Source of the DNA: a bacterium D16-51
GTDB lineage: Bacteria; Bacillota; Clostridia; Lachnospirales; Lachnospiraceae
NCBI GenBank assembly: GCA_003612285.1
Contig: RAYE01000047.1
Coordinates: 1-47,690, forward strand
DNA length: 47,690 bases
Reading direction: 5' to 3'
Positions within the stretch are counted from its first letter, which is position 1; every line of letters starts with the position of its first letter. The notes beneath the pieces were generated by a model that worked only from the letters and a program-made list of their open reading frames with translations, was not told where the DNA came from and did not search any database. The translations under genes and the position numbers were made by a program. This document shows, piece by piece, positions 32,205 to 40,830 of the stretch.

Positions 32205-34790
32205 ATGAAAAAGAACCAAAACAGAAGAAAAGGGACGGATAAAGGGATTCCTTTGTTTCTTTCTATTATACTGGTGTTCTGCATTTTAGCGGTAGTTGTG
32301 TTTTCAGTAGCGCGAAAAATATCAGCAGAGATGTCAGCATCAGCAATCCAGAATCTAAGTGAAAGCCTTGATCTGATAGAGGGCACAATAGAGGCAATTT
32401 TAACAAAAGAGGCAGAATTTCAGAAACTGGTCGCAGAGGAAATAGCGACGATAGATGACCCGGAAGAATTTATCCGTACTTATAATAAAAACCAGACAAT
32501 GGTTAAGATTTCTATGATTTTGTCAGGAGAGACGGAAGGGTTTTCTAATACAGGAGAAATCTTTACAGAGAGGGAATTGGATTTTTCTTCAGGAGGGACG
32601 GTAGAAGATTTGCCAGTTTCCCAATCCTATGTAAATTATATGGGGACATGGGCATATACTATGAAATGCCCTGTGATAAAAAAAGGGAGGGAAATTGGGA
32701 CTCTTTATATTGAATATGTTTATGATGCATTGGATGAATCGCTTCCTGACGACGGGTTTTATAATAAACGGGCAATGCTTTATATTATGGATGCAGAGAG
32801 CGAAAGGCTTGTGCTAAAACCGAAAGGGATAGGGGAGCGGGATGCAGGACATCTTAATTTGGAAGACTTTTACCGGGCAAACAATATATTAGAAGAAGAT
32901 CTCCGTGCAGAAGTGGAGGAATGCCTGGAAAATGGGAAGAATATTTTATTTTACCATGATATCCAGAAAAAGGATTCTTTAAATTATATGTGGTCGGTAA
33001 ATGGAGGGACGCTCTATTTAATTGGCTACGTGCCGATTGAAGCAATCCAGCAGGAAGGCAGGACAGTTAACCAGAATATTTTAATTGTTGTTTTGGTTAT
33101 GTTAATCGCATTTTTCCTGTGCTGTATTTTATACTATTTTAGCCAGAGGCAGCAAAATAGAATCAGGAAAGAGCAGGAAAAGGAAAGGGAGGTTTATAAT
33201 AAGCGGCTGGAAGAGGCGCTGCAGGCAGCGCAGCTTGCAAGCAGTTCTAAGACAACATTTCTTTCTAATATGTCGCATGATATCCGTACACCGATGAATG
33301 CCGTATTGGGCTTTACAACACTGCTTGAAAAGGACGCGGAAAATCCGGCAAAGGTAAGGGAGTATACAAAAAAGATAACGGCGTCCGGGCAGCATCTCCT
33401 TAGCTTAATTAATGATATTTTGGATGTTTCTAAGATTGAGAGTGGAAAAGTTGTCCTCAATATTGAGAAATTTACTTTAAATGACCTGGTTTCTTCTGTA
33501 GATGCGATTATCCGGCCAATGGCAAAGGCCAGGGAGCAGGAGTTCCATTTGGAAGTCCGGGGGATTAAGCATGAAGAGCTGCTAGGAGACGAAACGCGGA
33601 TGAACCAGATTTTGATTAACCTTCTTTCCAATGCGGTAAAATATACCCCGGAAGGCGGAAACATCTGGTTTCGGATTTTAGGTTTGAAACAACGTTCCCA
33701 CCAATATGAGCATATTCGGATTGAGGTGGAAGATGATGGCTTTGGGATGACGCCAGAATACCTTGAGACGATTTTTGATGCATTTACCAGGGCAGAAAAC
33801 AGTACGACAAATAAGGTTCAGGGTACAGGTCTTGGAATGGCAATTACTAAAAATATAGTAGAGCTTATGGGCGGAACAATTGACGTCTCAAGCGAAGTAG
33901 ATGCGGGAAGCCTTTTTAGGGTTGAAATAGAGTTCCGTATTCCGGAAGGGCAGATTGACAGGCAGTTTTGGGAGAAAAGAGGAATTTCCAGAATACTGTC
34001 AGTGGATTGTGATAAAAAATGCTGCAAGGATATTCAGCTTCTGATGAAAGATACCGGTGTTATCGTGGATGCCGCTTTTAGTCTGGAAGACGCCCTAAAA
34101 CAGCTGCAAGAGGCAGATATGGCAGATAAACAGTATAGTATGGTATTGCTGAACTGGGGAGAAGGCGAACAGGGCAGAATCCAGGCAGCAGAAAAAATAC
34201 GGGAGAAAATATCGGATAGTGCGCCAATTCTCTTTATGGCAGATAATGATACAACAGATATAGAGAAAGTCCGTAATATAACAAATACAGATTTTCTGAT
34301 AAAACCATTTTTTGTATCTGCATTAAAGGAAAAAATTCTGGAAATCCAGATGGAGAAGAATGAAGGTAATATTGCAGAAGATGAAGATAAGAATGTCCTG
34401 GAAGGGCTGCATTTCCTTGCGGCAGAGGACAATGATATTAATGCGGAAATTTTGACAGAGATTCTTAAAATTGAGGGAGCAGGCTGTGAAGTCTATGAAA
34501 ATGGACAGTTGGCGCTGGAGCGCTTCCAGAATGCATCAGAAGGGGAGTTCGATGCAATTTTAATGGATGTACAGATGCCGGTTATGAATGGTTATGATGC
34601 AACAAGGGCAATCCGTTCGCTGGAACGCGAAGATGCAAAGAAAATCCCGATTATGGCCATGACGGCAAATGCTTTTGCGGAAGATGAAAAGGAGGCTTTG
34701 GATGCCGGGATGAATGTTCATTTATCAAAGCCGATTGATGTAGGCCTTTTAAAGAAAGCTGTGAAACAGTATATTGTAAGAAAGGAATAA
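32205..34790 (+). CDS. Hybrid sensor histidine kinase with two receiver domains, one degenerate
   Basis: 861 residues. A membrane helix (about 15-35), an extracytoplasmic sensor of about 240 residues (Cache-like in layout), a second helix (about 285-310) and a coiled coil lead to HisKA with H358 (MSHDIRTPMNAVLGF), then HATPase (NLLSNAVKYTPEGG, DDGFGMTPEYL, GTGLGMAI). The first receiver (about 590-715) has Asn N650 where the phospho-Asp should be (LLNWGEG) and is probably inactive; the second (about 735-860) is complete: AAEDND, D788 (ILMDVQMPVMNGYDA), MTANAF, LSKPID. The ATG at 32205 has TGGAG seven bases before. It lies four bases upstream of a binding-protein gene, and no HPt or output domain is in the window. 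The ligand is unknown. Confidence 0.9.
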   Translation: MKKNQNRRKGTDKGIPLFLSIILVFCILAVVVFSVARKISAEMSASAIQNLSESLDLIEGTIEAILTKEAEFQKLVAEEIATIDDPEEFIRTYNKNQTMVKISMILSGETEGFSNTGEIFTERELDFSSGGTVEDLPVSQSYVNYMGTWAYTMKCPVIKKGREIGTLYIEYVYDALDESLPDDGFYNKRAMLYIMDAESERLVLKPKGIGERDAGHLNLEDFYRANNILEEDLRAEVEECLENGKNILFYHDIQKKDSLNYMWSVNGGTLYLIGYVPIEAIQQEGRTVNQNILIVVLVMLIAFFLCCILYYFSQRQQNRIRKEQEKEREVYNKRLEEALQAAQLASSSKTTFLSNMSHDIRTPMNAVLGFTTLLEKDAENPAKVREYTKKITASGQHLLSLINDILDVSKIESGKVVLNIEKFTLNDLVSSVDAIIRPMAKAREQEFHLEVRGIKHEELLGDETRMNQILINLLSNAVKYTPEGGNIWFRILGLKQRSHQYEHIRIEVEDDGFGMTPEYLETIFDAFTRAENSTTNKVQGTGLGMAITKNIVELMGGTIDVSSEVDAGSLFRVEIEFRIPEGQIDRQFWEKRGISRILSVDCDKKCCKDIQLLMKDTGVIVDAAFSLEDALKQLQEADMADKQYSMVLLNWGEGEQGRIQAAEKIREKISDSAPILFMADNDTTDIEKVRNITNTDFLIKPFFVSALKEKILEIQMEKNEGNIAEDEDKNVLEGLHFLAAEDNDINAEILTEILKIEGAGCEVYENGQLALERFQNASEGEFDAILMDVQMPVMNGYDATRAIRSLEREDAKKIPIMAMTANAFAEDEKEALDAGMNVHLSKPIDVGLLKKAVKQYIVRKE

Positions 34791-34793
34791 AAT

Positions 34794-36113
34794 ATGGGAA
34801 AGAATCTAAAAAGGATTGCCAGGGGAACAATGGCAGCCTGTCTTATAGGCGTTATGGTTTTTATAATGGCAGCCTGTGGGGATAGTGTAAAAAAGGGGAA
34901 AAACCTAGTTACCTCAGAAGAGGATAATGAGAAAATCGTAAATTTGTTTGGGCCTATGGAAAAATCAGACCCAAATGCGAAAAATGTGGCAAGAAGTGCT
35001 TTTGACCTGACAGTAATCAAAGCAGAGGAAGCATTAGATGTATCAGTGGTATACAGGACATATACGGCAGAAAATTATCAGGAAAAGACATATGATGAGG
35101 TAGCGCTTGACCGGGCACGGAATAATATGGATGATTTGTATCTCTTAAATCCTGATACAATCCAGGCTTTGGCTTCTGAGGGGAAACTTCTGGATTTGTC
35201 GGGGCTTGCCTGCGTAAAGAATTTACGGGAAGTTGTAAAGATGGCAAATGTTGTGGATGGGAAACTGGCAGCAATCCCACAGGAGGTTGTGGCATATGGG
35301 CTGTTCCTCAATAAAGAGATGTTTGATAAATACAAACTGGAGCTGCCTGAGACGCCAGAAGATTTTCTGGAGTGCTGCAGGGTATTTCAGGAGAATGGGA
35401 TACAAACCCCTGTGGGAGCTAACCGATGGTGGCTGGAAACTTTTGTCTTTGCCCAGGCGTATGCTGATTTGTATAATGGTGGAAATATAGAGGATGAAGT
35501 AGAAGCGCTGAACAAAGGGGAAAAGAAATACAGTGATTATATGCGCCCGGGTTTTGAATTTCTGCAGACATTAATTGACAAAGGATATATAGATGCTAAA
35601 ACGGCATACACATATGAAGCGATAGAAGGGGAAGGGGAGGATTTTCTTGCACAGAAAACGCCTATCGTTATGGCATATTGGGGTGCGGCAAATACAGATA
35701 CGGCATATGGGAATCCAGATTTTGAACTGCAGGTAATTGGTTTTCCAAGCAGCCGGGGGCAGATGCCGGTTGTATCAATGACAGGGTATGGAATTGGGAC
35801 AAATGCAGAGCATTTAGAGGATGCTAAGGATGTTTTGGAATCTGTCCTTTCAGATGAATCACTTAAGATTTACTCAGAGACAAATAAAGTAATTTCTCCA
35901 TCTAAAAATGTCGAGGTGGATTGTATTCCGGCGTTAAAACCGTTAAATGATAAGATAAAAGAAGATACTTATGTACTTGCTACAAATGCGGGGATGAAGG
36001 TAGAACAGTGGGGAAATACCTGCCTGATTGTACGGGAACTTTTAAATGGCGCTACAGTAGAGGAATGTCTGGCAGAGTTTGATAAACTGCAGGAGAAGTC
36101 ATTAAAAAAATAG
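34794..36113 (+). CDS. Orphan extracellular solute-binding lipoprotein, sugar-type (family 1)
   Basis: 439 residues. The lipobox FIMAACGD with Cys C28 indicates a lipoprotein on the outer face of the membrane. The body has the family 1 layout: GKLLDLSGL, KLAAIPQEVVAYGLFLNKEMFDKY (here in parts), PETPEDFLECCRVFQENG and VMAYWGAANT. Such proteins normally feed sugars to an ABC importer, yet no permease or ATPase gene is near. Instead it stands between a hybrid kinase (3 bases upstream) and a response-regulator gene (14 bases downstream). I infer that it delivers a ligand signal to one of the kinases, or has lost its transporter. Sugar specificity cannot be read from the sequence. Confidence 0.85.
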   Translation: MGKNLKRIARGTMAACLIGVMVFIMAACGDSVKKGKNLVTSEEDNEKIVNLFGPMEKSDPNAKNVARSAFDLTVIKAEEALDVSVVYRTYTAENYQEKTYDEVALDRARNNMDDLYLLNPDTIQALASEGKLLDLSGLACVKNLREVVKMANVVDGKLAAIPQEVVAYGLFLNKEMFDKYKLELPETPEDFLECCRVFQENGIQTPVGANRWWLETFVFAQAYADLYNGGNIEDEVEALNKGEKKYSDYMRPGFEFLQTLIDKGYIDAKTAYTYEAIEGEGEDFLAQKTPIVMAYWGAANTDTAYGNPDFELQVIGFPSSRGQMPVVSMTGYGIGTNAEHLEDAKDVLESVLSDESLKIYSETNKVISPSKNVEVDCIPALKPLNDKIKEDTYVLATNAGMKVEQWGNTCLIVRELLNGATVEECLAEFDKLQEKSLKK

Positions 36114-36127
36114 GAAACAGATATTTT

Positions 36128-36796
36128 ATGGATAGGATATTAGTTGTAGAAGATGACAGAGAGCTGTCACAGGGAATTTGTTATGCCCTGCAAAGGGAAA
36201 AGTATATTGCATTGGCAGCATATTCGTTAAAAGAGGCAGAAGCTATGTTTGTAAAAGAGGACATTGCCCTGGTTTTACTGGATGTTAACCTTCCGGACGG
36301 CGAGGGTTTTTCCTTCTGCAGATTAGTGAGGAAACAGGGTGTGCCAGTCCTGTTTTTGACAGCGAGGGATTTGGAAGAGGATGCGTTAAAAGGATATGAG
36401 TCGGGGGCAGATGATTATATTACGAAACCATTTTCTATGAAAATCTTAATAAAAAAGATAGATGTGGCCTTTAACAGGATGCAGGGGATGCAAAAAACGG
36501 GCTTTTTTGATGGTTTTCTGGCGGTTGACTTTGAAAAGGCAAAGGTAGAGGCAGGCGGGAAGGAATGTAATGTTACACCGACAGAATTTCGCCTGCTGCG
36601 CTGTATGATTGAAAATAAAGGGCAGCTTCTGACATATTCTGTTTTATTGGAACGCTTATGGGATAATGAAGGGCAGTTTGTAGACAAACATGCGCTTGCA
36701 GTAAATGTGAACCGTCTGCGCAGAAAAATTGAAGATGGGGAGCATAAATATATTTCCAATATATATGGGATGGGGTATCAATGGCTGGATGGATAA
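36128..36796 (+). CDS. OmpR/PhoB-type response regulator of the sensory operon
   Basis: 222 residues. The receiver has D9/D10, D52 (LVLLDVNLPDGEG), T78 and K100 (DYITKPF); the winged-helix domain (about 128-222) has VTPTEFRLLRCM, WDNEGQFVDKHALAVNVNRLRRKI and the terminal GMGYQWLDG. It is a paralogue of the regulator at 6167. The stop overlaps the start of the kinase gene by 16 bases, so the two should be translated together. Targets are unknown; the beta-glucan genes downstream are possible but have their own AraC regulator. Confidence 0.93.
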   Translation: MDRILVVEDDRELSQGICYALQREKYIALAAYSLKEAEAMFVKEDIALVLLDVNLPDGEGFSFCRLVRKQGVPVLFLTARDLEEDALKGYESGADDYITKPFSMKILIKKIDVAFNRMQGMQKTGFFDGFLAVDFEKAKVEAGGKECNVTPTEFRLLRCMIENKGQLLTYSVLLERLWDNEGQFVDKHALAVNVNRLRRKIEDGEHKYISNIYGMGYQWLDG

Positions 36797-37701
36797 TATG
36801 TTCTGCGTTCCTTTCTATACTGGTTGTTTTTCTGGCCTGGAAGATGAGGCGGCAGAGAAAAGAGATAGAAGTTTTTTCGGGGCAATTGGAAAAATGGCTG
36901 GATGAAATGGTTTCTGGCAGGGAAATTACCGCCCAAAATGATACAGAGGATTCTCTGTATGGAAGGGCAGGCGAGAAAATAAGCCGGGTAAACCATATCT
37001 GGAAAAGAAAGGAAGAGGAAGGACAGAAAGAAAAAGAAGCGTTAAAAGAGCTGATTTCTGATATTTCACATCAGATAAAAACACCGCTTGCCAATATAAA
37101 GATTTATCTGGAACTGTTGGAAGGTGAGAACCTTTCAGGACAGGCAAATGAATTTATTTCGAGTATTGCAGGGCAGACAGAAAAACTGGATTTTTTGCTG
37201 CAGGGCATGGTAAAGATGTCGCGGTTGGAGGCAGGGGTTATCCAGATACAAAAATCTCCTGCTTTGTTAATTGAGACGTTAGGGAGGGCAGTACAGGCCG
37301 TTGTCCCGCAGGCAGAGGGAAAAGGCCTTTCCTTGTCTGCAGAATGTGATGAAAAGCTTATGGTAAGCCATGATATCAAATGGACAGAAGAGGCAGTTTT
37401 TAATATTCTGGACAATGCAGTGAAATATACGCCATATGGCGGGGGTATCTGTATTACGGTAACTGTCTGGGAAATCTATGTAAAAATCAGCATAAAGGAT
37501 TCTGGAAAAGGAATCAGGGCAGAACGGCTGGCAGAGATTTTTACAAGGTTTTACCGGGAGCCGGAGGTGCATGGGCAGGAGGGGATTGGCATAGGGCTTT
37601 ACCTGGCCCGGAAGATTATAGAGCTCCAGAATGGTTATATTGAAGTACACTCGGAAGTTGGGAAAGGATCAGAGTTCCAGGTTTATCTGGAACGGATGTA
37701 G
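36781..37701 (+). CDS. Membrane histidine kinase with minimal sensor
   Basis: 306 residues. One hydrophobic segment (about 3-20) and then a cytoplasmic linker, HisKA with H97 (SDISHQIKTPLANIKIY) and HATPase (NILDNAVKYTPYGG, IKDSGKGIRAERL, FYREPEV, GIGIGLYLARKII). Layout and motifs match the kinase at 6854, a Bce-type enzyme that senses through its ABC transporter. No such transporter is encoded here, so its partner may be the hybrid kinase or the lipoprotein of the same operon, or a transporter elsewhere. The start overlaps the regulator gene. Confidence 0.92.
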   Translation: MAGWIICSAFLSILVVFLAWKMRRQRKEIEVFSGQLEKWLDEMVSGREITAQNDTEDSLYGRAGEKISRVNHIWKRKEEEGQKEKEALKELISDISHQIKTPLANIKIYLELLEGENLSGQANEFISSIAGQTEKLDFLLQGMVKMSRLEAGVIQIQKSPALLIETLGRAVQAVVPQAEGKGLSLSAECDEKLMVSHDIKWTEEAVFNILDNAVKYTPYGGGICITVTVWEIYVKISIKDSGKGIRAERLAEIFTRFYREPEVHGQEGIGIGLYLARKIIELQNGYIEVHSEVGKGSEFQVYLERM

Positions 37702-37797
37702 ATGGTTGTGTTACAATTTGCAGAATACAATATTCATCTTTAGATTGTGTCCCTATTGTAATAGTACGGGAAATATTGAGGATAAAGGAGGTAACGA

Positions 37798-38104
37798 ATG
37801 GAAGTACAGGTAAATACATTAACACCAGAAATGTTTTTAGAGCTATACCCCTCTGTTGGCTGGGAGCCGCCATGTATTACACAGGTTAAAAAGGCTTTAG
37901 AAAATACGATTGCAACATTTACGGCTTATGATAATGGGCAGGCGGTTGGGATGGTGAGATTGATTGGTGATGGCGGGTTGGGCGGTGAGTTTAGAACTGA
38001 TTAGCACGAAAGAGGCAGTTTTGTTTTATCAGAAAAAGGGATTTGAAGAAAGACCCTGTGAATGGGATGGTTCTGGAATGTTCAAAATGGTTTGTTCAGA
38101 ATAA
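37798..38104 (+). pseudogene. Broken GNAT N-acetyltransferase
   Basis: A strong AAAGGAGGT precedes the ATG at 37798. The first frame (MEVQVNTLTPEMFLELY to AVGMVRLIGDGGLGG) is a normal GNAT N-terminus but stops at 38002-38004. Another frame then gives ELISTKEAVLFYQKKGFEER and ends at 38102-38104, a normal GNAT C-terminus. The central part with the acetyl-CoA loop (Q/RxxGxG/A) is missing, so the gene has an internal deletion of perhaps 40-50 codons plus a frame change and cannot be active. Confidence 0.8.
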
Positions 38105-38190
38105 TAGATGATAAAAGAATCGGAGCAACGGATAATTGCATAAAATCAGTTCCTGTTGCACAGAATAGTGGTGAAAGGATGGTGTTCACA

Positions 38191-38376
38191 ATGGATTATG
38201 ATAAGATTGTATGCAATTGCTGCCAGGTAACAAATGGGATGATTAAAGACGCTGTGGATGGCGGCGCGAAAACATTGGAAGAAGTTCAGGACGTTACAGG
38301 CGCGGGAACAGTATGCGGTGCCTGCCTTGAAGATGTACGGCATCTTGTAGAGCAGTTTGTGAAAGAGCAGGAATAA
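38191..38376 (+). CDS. BFD-like [2Fe-2S]-binding protein
   Basis: 61 residues. Four cysteines in the BFD arrangement: C8 and C10 (VCNCCQVT) and C42 and C45 (TVCGACLED), spaced CxC-x31-CxxC, which bind a [2Fe-2S] cluster. An extra Cys C11 follows the first pair. In other bacteria such small proteins are bacterioferritin-associated ferredoxins or the isolated domain of nitrite reductases and glycerol-phosphate dehydrogenases; here no bacterioferritin gene is near. GAAAGG precedes two possible starts, 38179 and 38191; I chose 38191 because 38179 is too close to it. A palindrome and a terminator follow. Confidence 0.82.
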   Translation: MDYDKIVCNCCQVTNGMIKDAVDGGAKTLEEVQDVTGAGTVCGACLEDVRHLVEQFVKEQE

Positions 38377-38385
38377 GGAGTTGTA

Positions 38386-38424
38386 CTAGAGCGTGTTTGA
38401 AGGTAATTTTCAAACACGCTCTAG
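38386..38424. repeat. Perfect CTAG-ended palindrome between convergent genes
   Basis: CTAGAGCGTGTTTGAA (38386-38401), loop GGTAATT, and the exact complement (38409-38424): 16 pairs without mismatch. The right CTAG provides the TAG stop of the AraC gene on the - strand (38421-38423). Variant copies are at 45211-45246 and, decayed, at 1624-1654. It probably terminates transcription in both directions. Confidence 0.85.
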
Positions 38425-39182
38425 CGCACCAGCGATGGTGGTGCGCTTTTTTGACGGTATTCTTTTGGCGTCATGCCATATTTTTTCCGAAAAACCCGGA
38501 TAAAGTGGCTCTGGGAGGAAAAGCACAGGGCATTTGCGATATCTGCACAGCTGTAGGAAGAATTTTTCAATATATTTTCTGCTGTTTCAAGGCGTTTATT
38601 TTGGATAAAGGAATGGATAGTCGTCCCGGTTTCCTTTTTAAACAGGGAAGCAAGGTAACAGGGGTGCAGCATAACCTGCCGGCTTAGGGTATCAATTGTA
38701 ATCTGCTCATGGAGGTGGTCGTAAATATAATGGATGCATTGGGAGATATGGCGGGACATAATCTGCCGGGTGCGCAGTTCTTTCATTTTCAGGGTAAAGC
38801 TGCGCACCATTTCATCATTAATTTCCTGAAGCCCTGCAACCGTATCTGTCTCATCTGCAAGCTGGATATACAAATCGCTTAAGGTATAGGCGTCTTCCTG
38901 GGCAAGTCCGCCTTCGATGCAGTTTCTTGTAATAATTGCTGCATTAACAATGAAATGGTAGCGTTCGTTTTTAACGGGGTCTTTTGAGAGAAGCCCCTTT
39001 CCGCCAGAAGCTGGTTCATGGTTTTCCTGTTTCCCATATTTTTTTTTGCTTTCTTCTATAAAGGCGATATCGCCTGTCTTAATGGCTGTATAAAAGTTAA
39101 TTTCATTACTATAGGGCTGATGGAAAATATGTTCTTCCCTTTGCAGGAACAACTGGTAATCAAGGTTTATTCTTTTTTTCAT
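38421..39182 (-). CDS. AraC/XylS-family transcriptional regulator
   Basis: 253 residues. The N-terminal part (about 1-145) is of the YesN-like type with no recognised sugar-binding cupin; the C-terminal part (about 150-245) has the double helix-turn-helix: ITIDTLSRQVMLHPCYLASLFKKETGT and SCADIANALCFSSQSHFIRVFRKKYGMTP (given here in parts), ending PKEYRQ. It probably activates the divergent GH5 genes through direct repeats between them. The ATG at 39182 has GAGG six bases before; the GTG at 39194 is in the same frame. The stop codon is supplied by the palindrome at 38386-38424. Confidence 0.88.
   Translation of the reverse strand: MKKRINLDYQLFLQREEHIFHQPYSNEINFYTAIKTGDIAFIEESKKKYGKQENHEPASGGKGLLSKDPVKNERYHFIVNAAIITRNCIEGGLAQEDAYTLSDLYIQLADETDTVAGLQEINDEMVRSFTLKMKELRTRQIMSRHISQCIHYIYDHLHEQITIDTLSRQVMLHPCYLASLFKKETGTTIHSFIQNKRLETAENILKNSSYSCADIANALCFSSQSHFIRVFRKKYGMTPKEYRQKSAPPSLVR
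38424..38452 (+). terminator. Intrinsic terminator on the + strand within the AraC gene end
   Basis: GCGCACC (38424-38430) pairs with GGTGCGC (38440-38446), followed by TTTTTT. It would stop transcripts from the BFD gene. It coincides with the last codons of the AraC gene (encoding APPSLVR), so that protein tail is terminator-derived. Confidence 0.75.
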
Positions 39183-39194
39183 CCTTATCCTCAC

Positions 39195-39262
39195 AATCTT
39201 AAATATGTACTGGAAATCTTAAAAATATTATATACGAAATGACAGCTTTTTGCTAGTATATT
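39195..39262 (+). promoter_or_regulatory. AraC-type operator and GH5 promoter
   Basis: AATCTTAAA occurs at 39195-39203 and again at 39215-39223, exactly 20 bp apart on the same face of the helix, the usual arrangement for AraC-family half-sites. The -10 candidate TATATT (39257-39262) lacks a good -35 (CGAAAT at 17 bp), as expected for an activated promoter. The divergent AraC gene starts at 39182, so it may also control itself. Confidence 0.6.
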
Positions 39263-39288
39263 CCAAACAGAAAGGAATGGAGAAGCTT

Positions 39289-40830
39289 ATGGGAAAAAGG
39301 ATAAGATGGATGCAAAGCATATTTGCGGGGGCAGCGGCATTTCTTTTTTTGGCTGGCAGCAATGCAGGGGCAGACGAGAAGGAAATACCGGATTTCAAAG
39401 AAATGACGGCACAGGAAATGGTTCAGGATATGGGAGCCGGCTGGAATCTTGGGAACACTTTGGATGGGCATAATGACCTGACGCCGGGGGAGACTGCCTG
39501 GCAGGGGGTGGTGACGACGCCGGAATTGATAAAGTCGGTACATGATATGGGTTTTCAGACGCTGCGCGTCCCAGTCACCTGGGGGACGATGATTGATGAT
39601 GAAAATGATTATGCCATAGATAAGGAGTGGATGAAACGCGTAAAGGAAATTGTCGGCTATGGGATAAAAGAAGGGATGTATGTGATTATTAACATCCACC
39701 ATGATGGGGCAGACAGCGCCTGGTGGTTAAATGCTGCAGCAGAGGATTTGGAACCGGTCTGTAGGAAATTTAGCGGCGTATGGAAAAATATTGCTGCAGA
39801 GTTTAAAGATTATGATGAGCATCTGATTTTTGAGTCGATGAATGAGGTGAATGGAGGGGAAGAGGAAATCAATAAATTAAACCAGGCATTTGTAGATACT
39901 GTCCGGGCAACGGGCTCTAACAATGCAAAAAGATGGCTTTCTATCCCGGGTTCCGGGGCAAATATCGGAACGGCTTATGAAGGTTTCCCATTTCCAAAAG
40001 ATACGATAGAAAACCGCCTTTTCTTTGCAGTGCATTATTATGACGGTGCGATGGGTTTAACAGAGACGACAGACATTACAGAGTGGAAAAAAACAGATAG
40101 TAAAAACCTGAAAATACAGCTTCAGTCATTAGAGCGCGTTTTTACGAAAAAGGGGATTCCTGTTATTTTGGGGGAATATGGCTGTATTGATAAAGAGAAT
40201 ACGGCAGACAGGGCTTATTTTAATGAAGTGACAGCAAGGCTGTGCAGGAATATGGGGGTTGTCCCGGTTTACTGGGACAACGGCTATCATGATGAGGCGA
40301 AGAAGCCGGACTATGGTTTTTCGCTGATTAACAGGGAAACAGGGGAGGCATGGTATCCGGAAATTGTCCATGCAATTATGAGGGGCGCTTATCTGGATGG
40401 TACATATCAGGAGGTGGTAAAAAATCCAACTGTTGTGGAAGCAGAATCTATCACATTAAGTAAGGAGAAGCTTACCATGGAAGCCGGGGCGCAGGAAGAA
40501 GTATCAGCAGCGGCGCTTCCGAAAAACAGCAATGACGTAGTGCTTTGGAAGTCGCAGGATGAGTCAGTAGCAACGGTATTTTCAGGGAAAATCTGTGCAG
40601 TGGGCGATGGGAAAACAGAAATCATTGCATTTTCCCAGTCTGGTTCTGTGCAGAGCAGCGTCGTGGTACAGGTTGGGGAGGAGAAACAGGTAGATGGAGG
40701 AGAGAAAGAAGATGGCATAAAAACGGCAAATGCCAGGAAGCCATTGCAATACGCATTGCTGGTGATTGGGATTGGCGCTGTTTTTATGGCAGGCGCAGGA
40801 ATTATGAAGAACAGGAGGGAAACAGATTGA
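39289..40830 (+). CDS. Membrane-anchored GH5 beta-glucanase/cellulase
   Basis: 513 residues from ATG 39289 (GGAG six bases before). Signal peptide to about residue 28. The GH5 barrel (about 35-380) has GAGWNLGNTLDGH, VRVPVTW-like LRVPVTWG, NIHHDG, acid/base E186 (ESMNEVNGG), HYYDG and nucleophile E296 (ILGEYGC). A Big_2-like module follows (about 385-465). The C-terminus has a hydrophobic helix (YALLVIGIGAVFMAGAGI) and KNRRETD, so the enzyme should stay anchored in the cell membrane. It acts on beta-glucans such as cellulose, lichenan, mannan or xyloglucan; the substrate is not fixed by eye. It overlaps the second GH5 gene by four bases. Confidence 0.92.
   Translation: MGKRIRWMQSIFAGAAAFLFLAGSNAGADEKEIPDFKEMTAQEMVQDMGAGWNLGNTLDGHNDLTPGETAWQGVVTTPELIKSVHDMGFQTLRVPVTWGTMIDDENDYAIDKEWMKRVKEIVGYGIKEGMYVIINIHHDGADSAWWLNAAAEDLEPVCRKFSGVWKNIAAEFKDYDEHLIFESMNEVNGGEEEINKLNQAFVDTVRATGSNNAKRWLSIPGSGANIGTAYEGFPFPKDTIENRLFFAVHYYDGAMGLTETTDITEWKKTDSKNLKIQLQSLERVFTKKGIPVILGEYGCIDKENTADRAYFNEVTARLCRNMGVVPVYWDNGYHDEAKKPDYGFSLINRETGEAWYPEIVHAIMRGAYLDGTYQEVVKNPTVVEAESITLSKEKLTMEAGAQEEVSAAALPKNSNDVVLWKSQDESVATVFSGKICAVGDGKTEIIAFSQSGSVQSSVVVQVGEEKQVDGGEKEDGIKTANARKPLQYALLVIGIGAVFMAGAGIMKNRRETD

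Noticed and set aside
38062-38190. Longer form of the BFD protein starting at 38062
   Set aside because: The extra residues come from the tail of the broken GNAT gene in another frame and lack a ribosome site.
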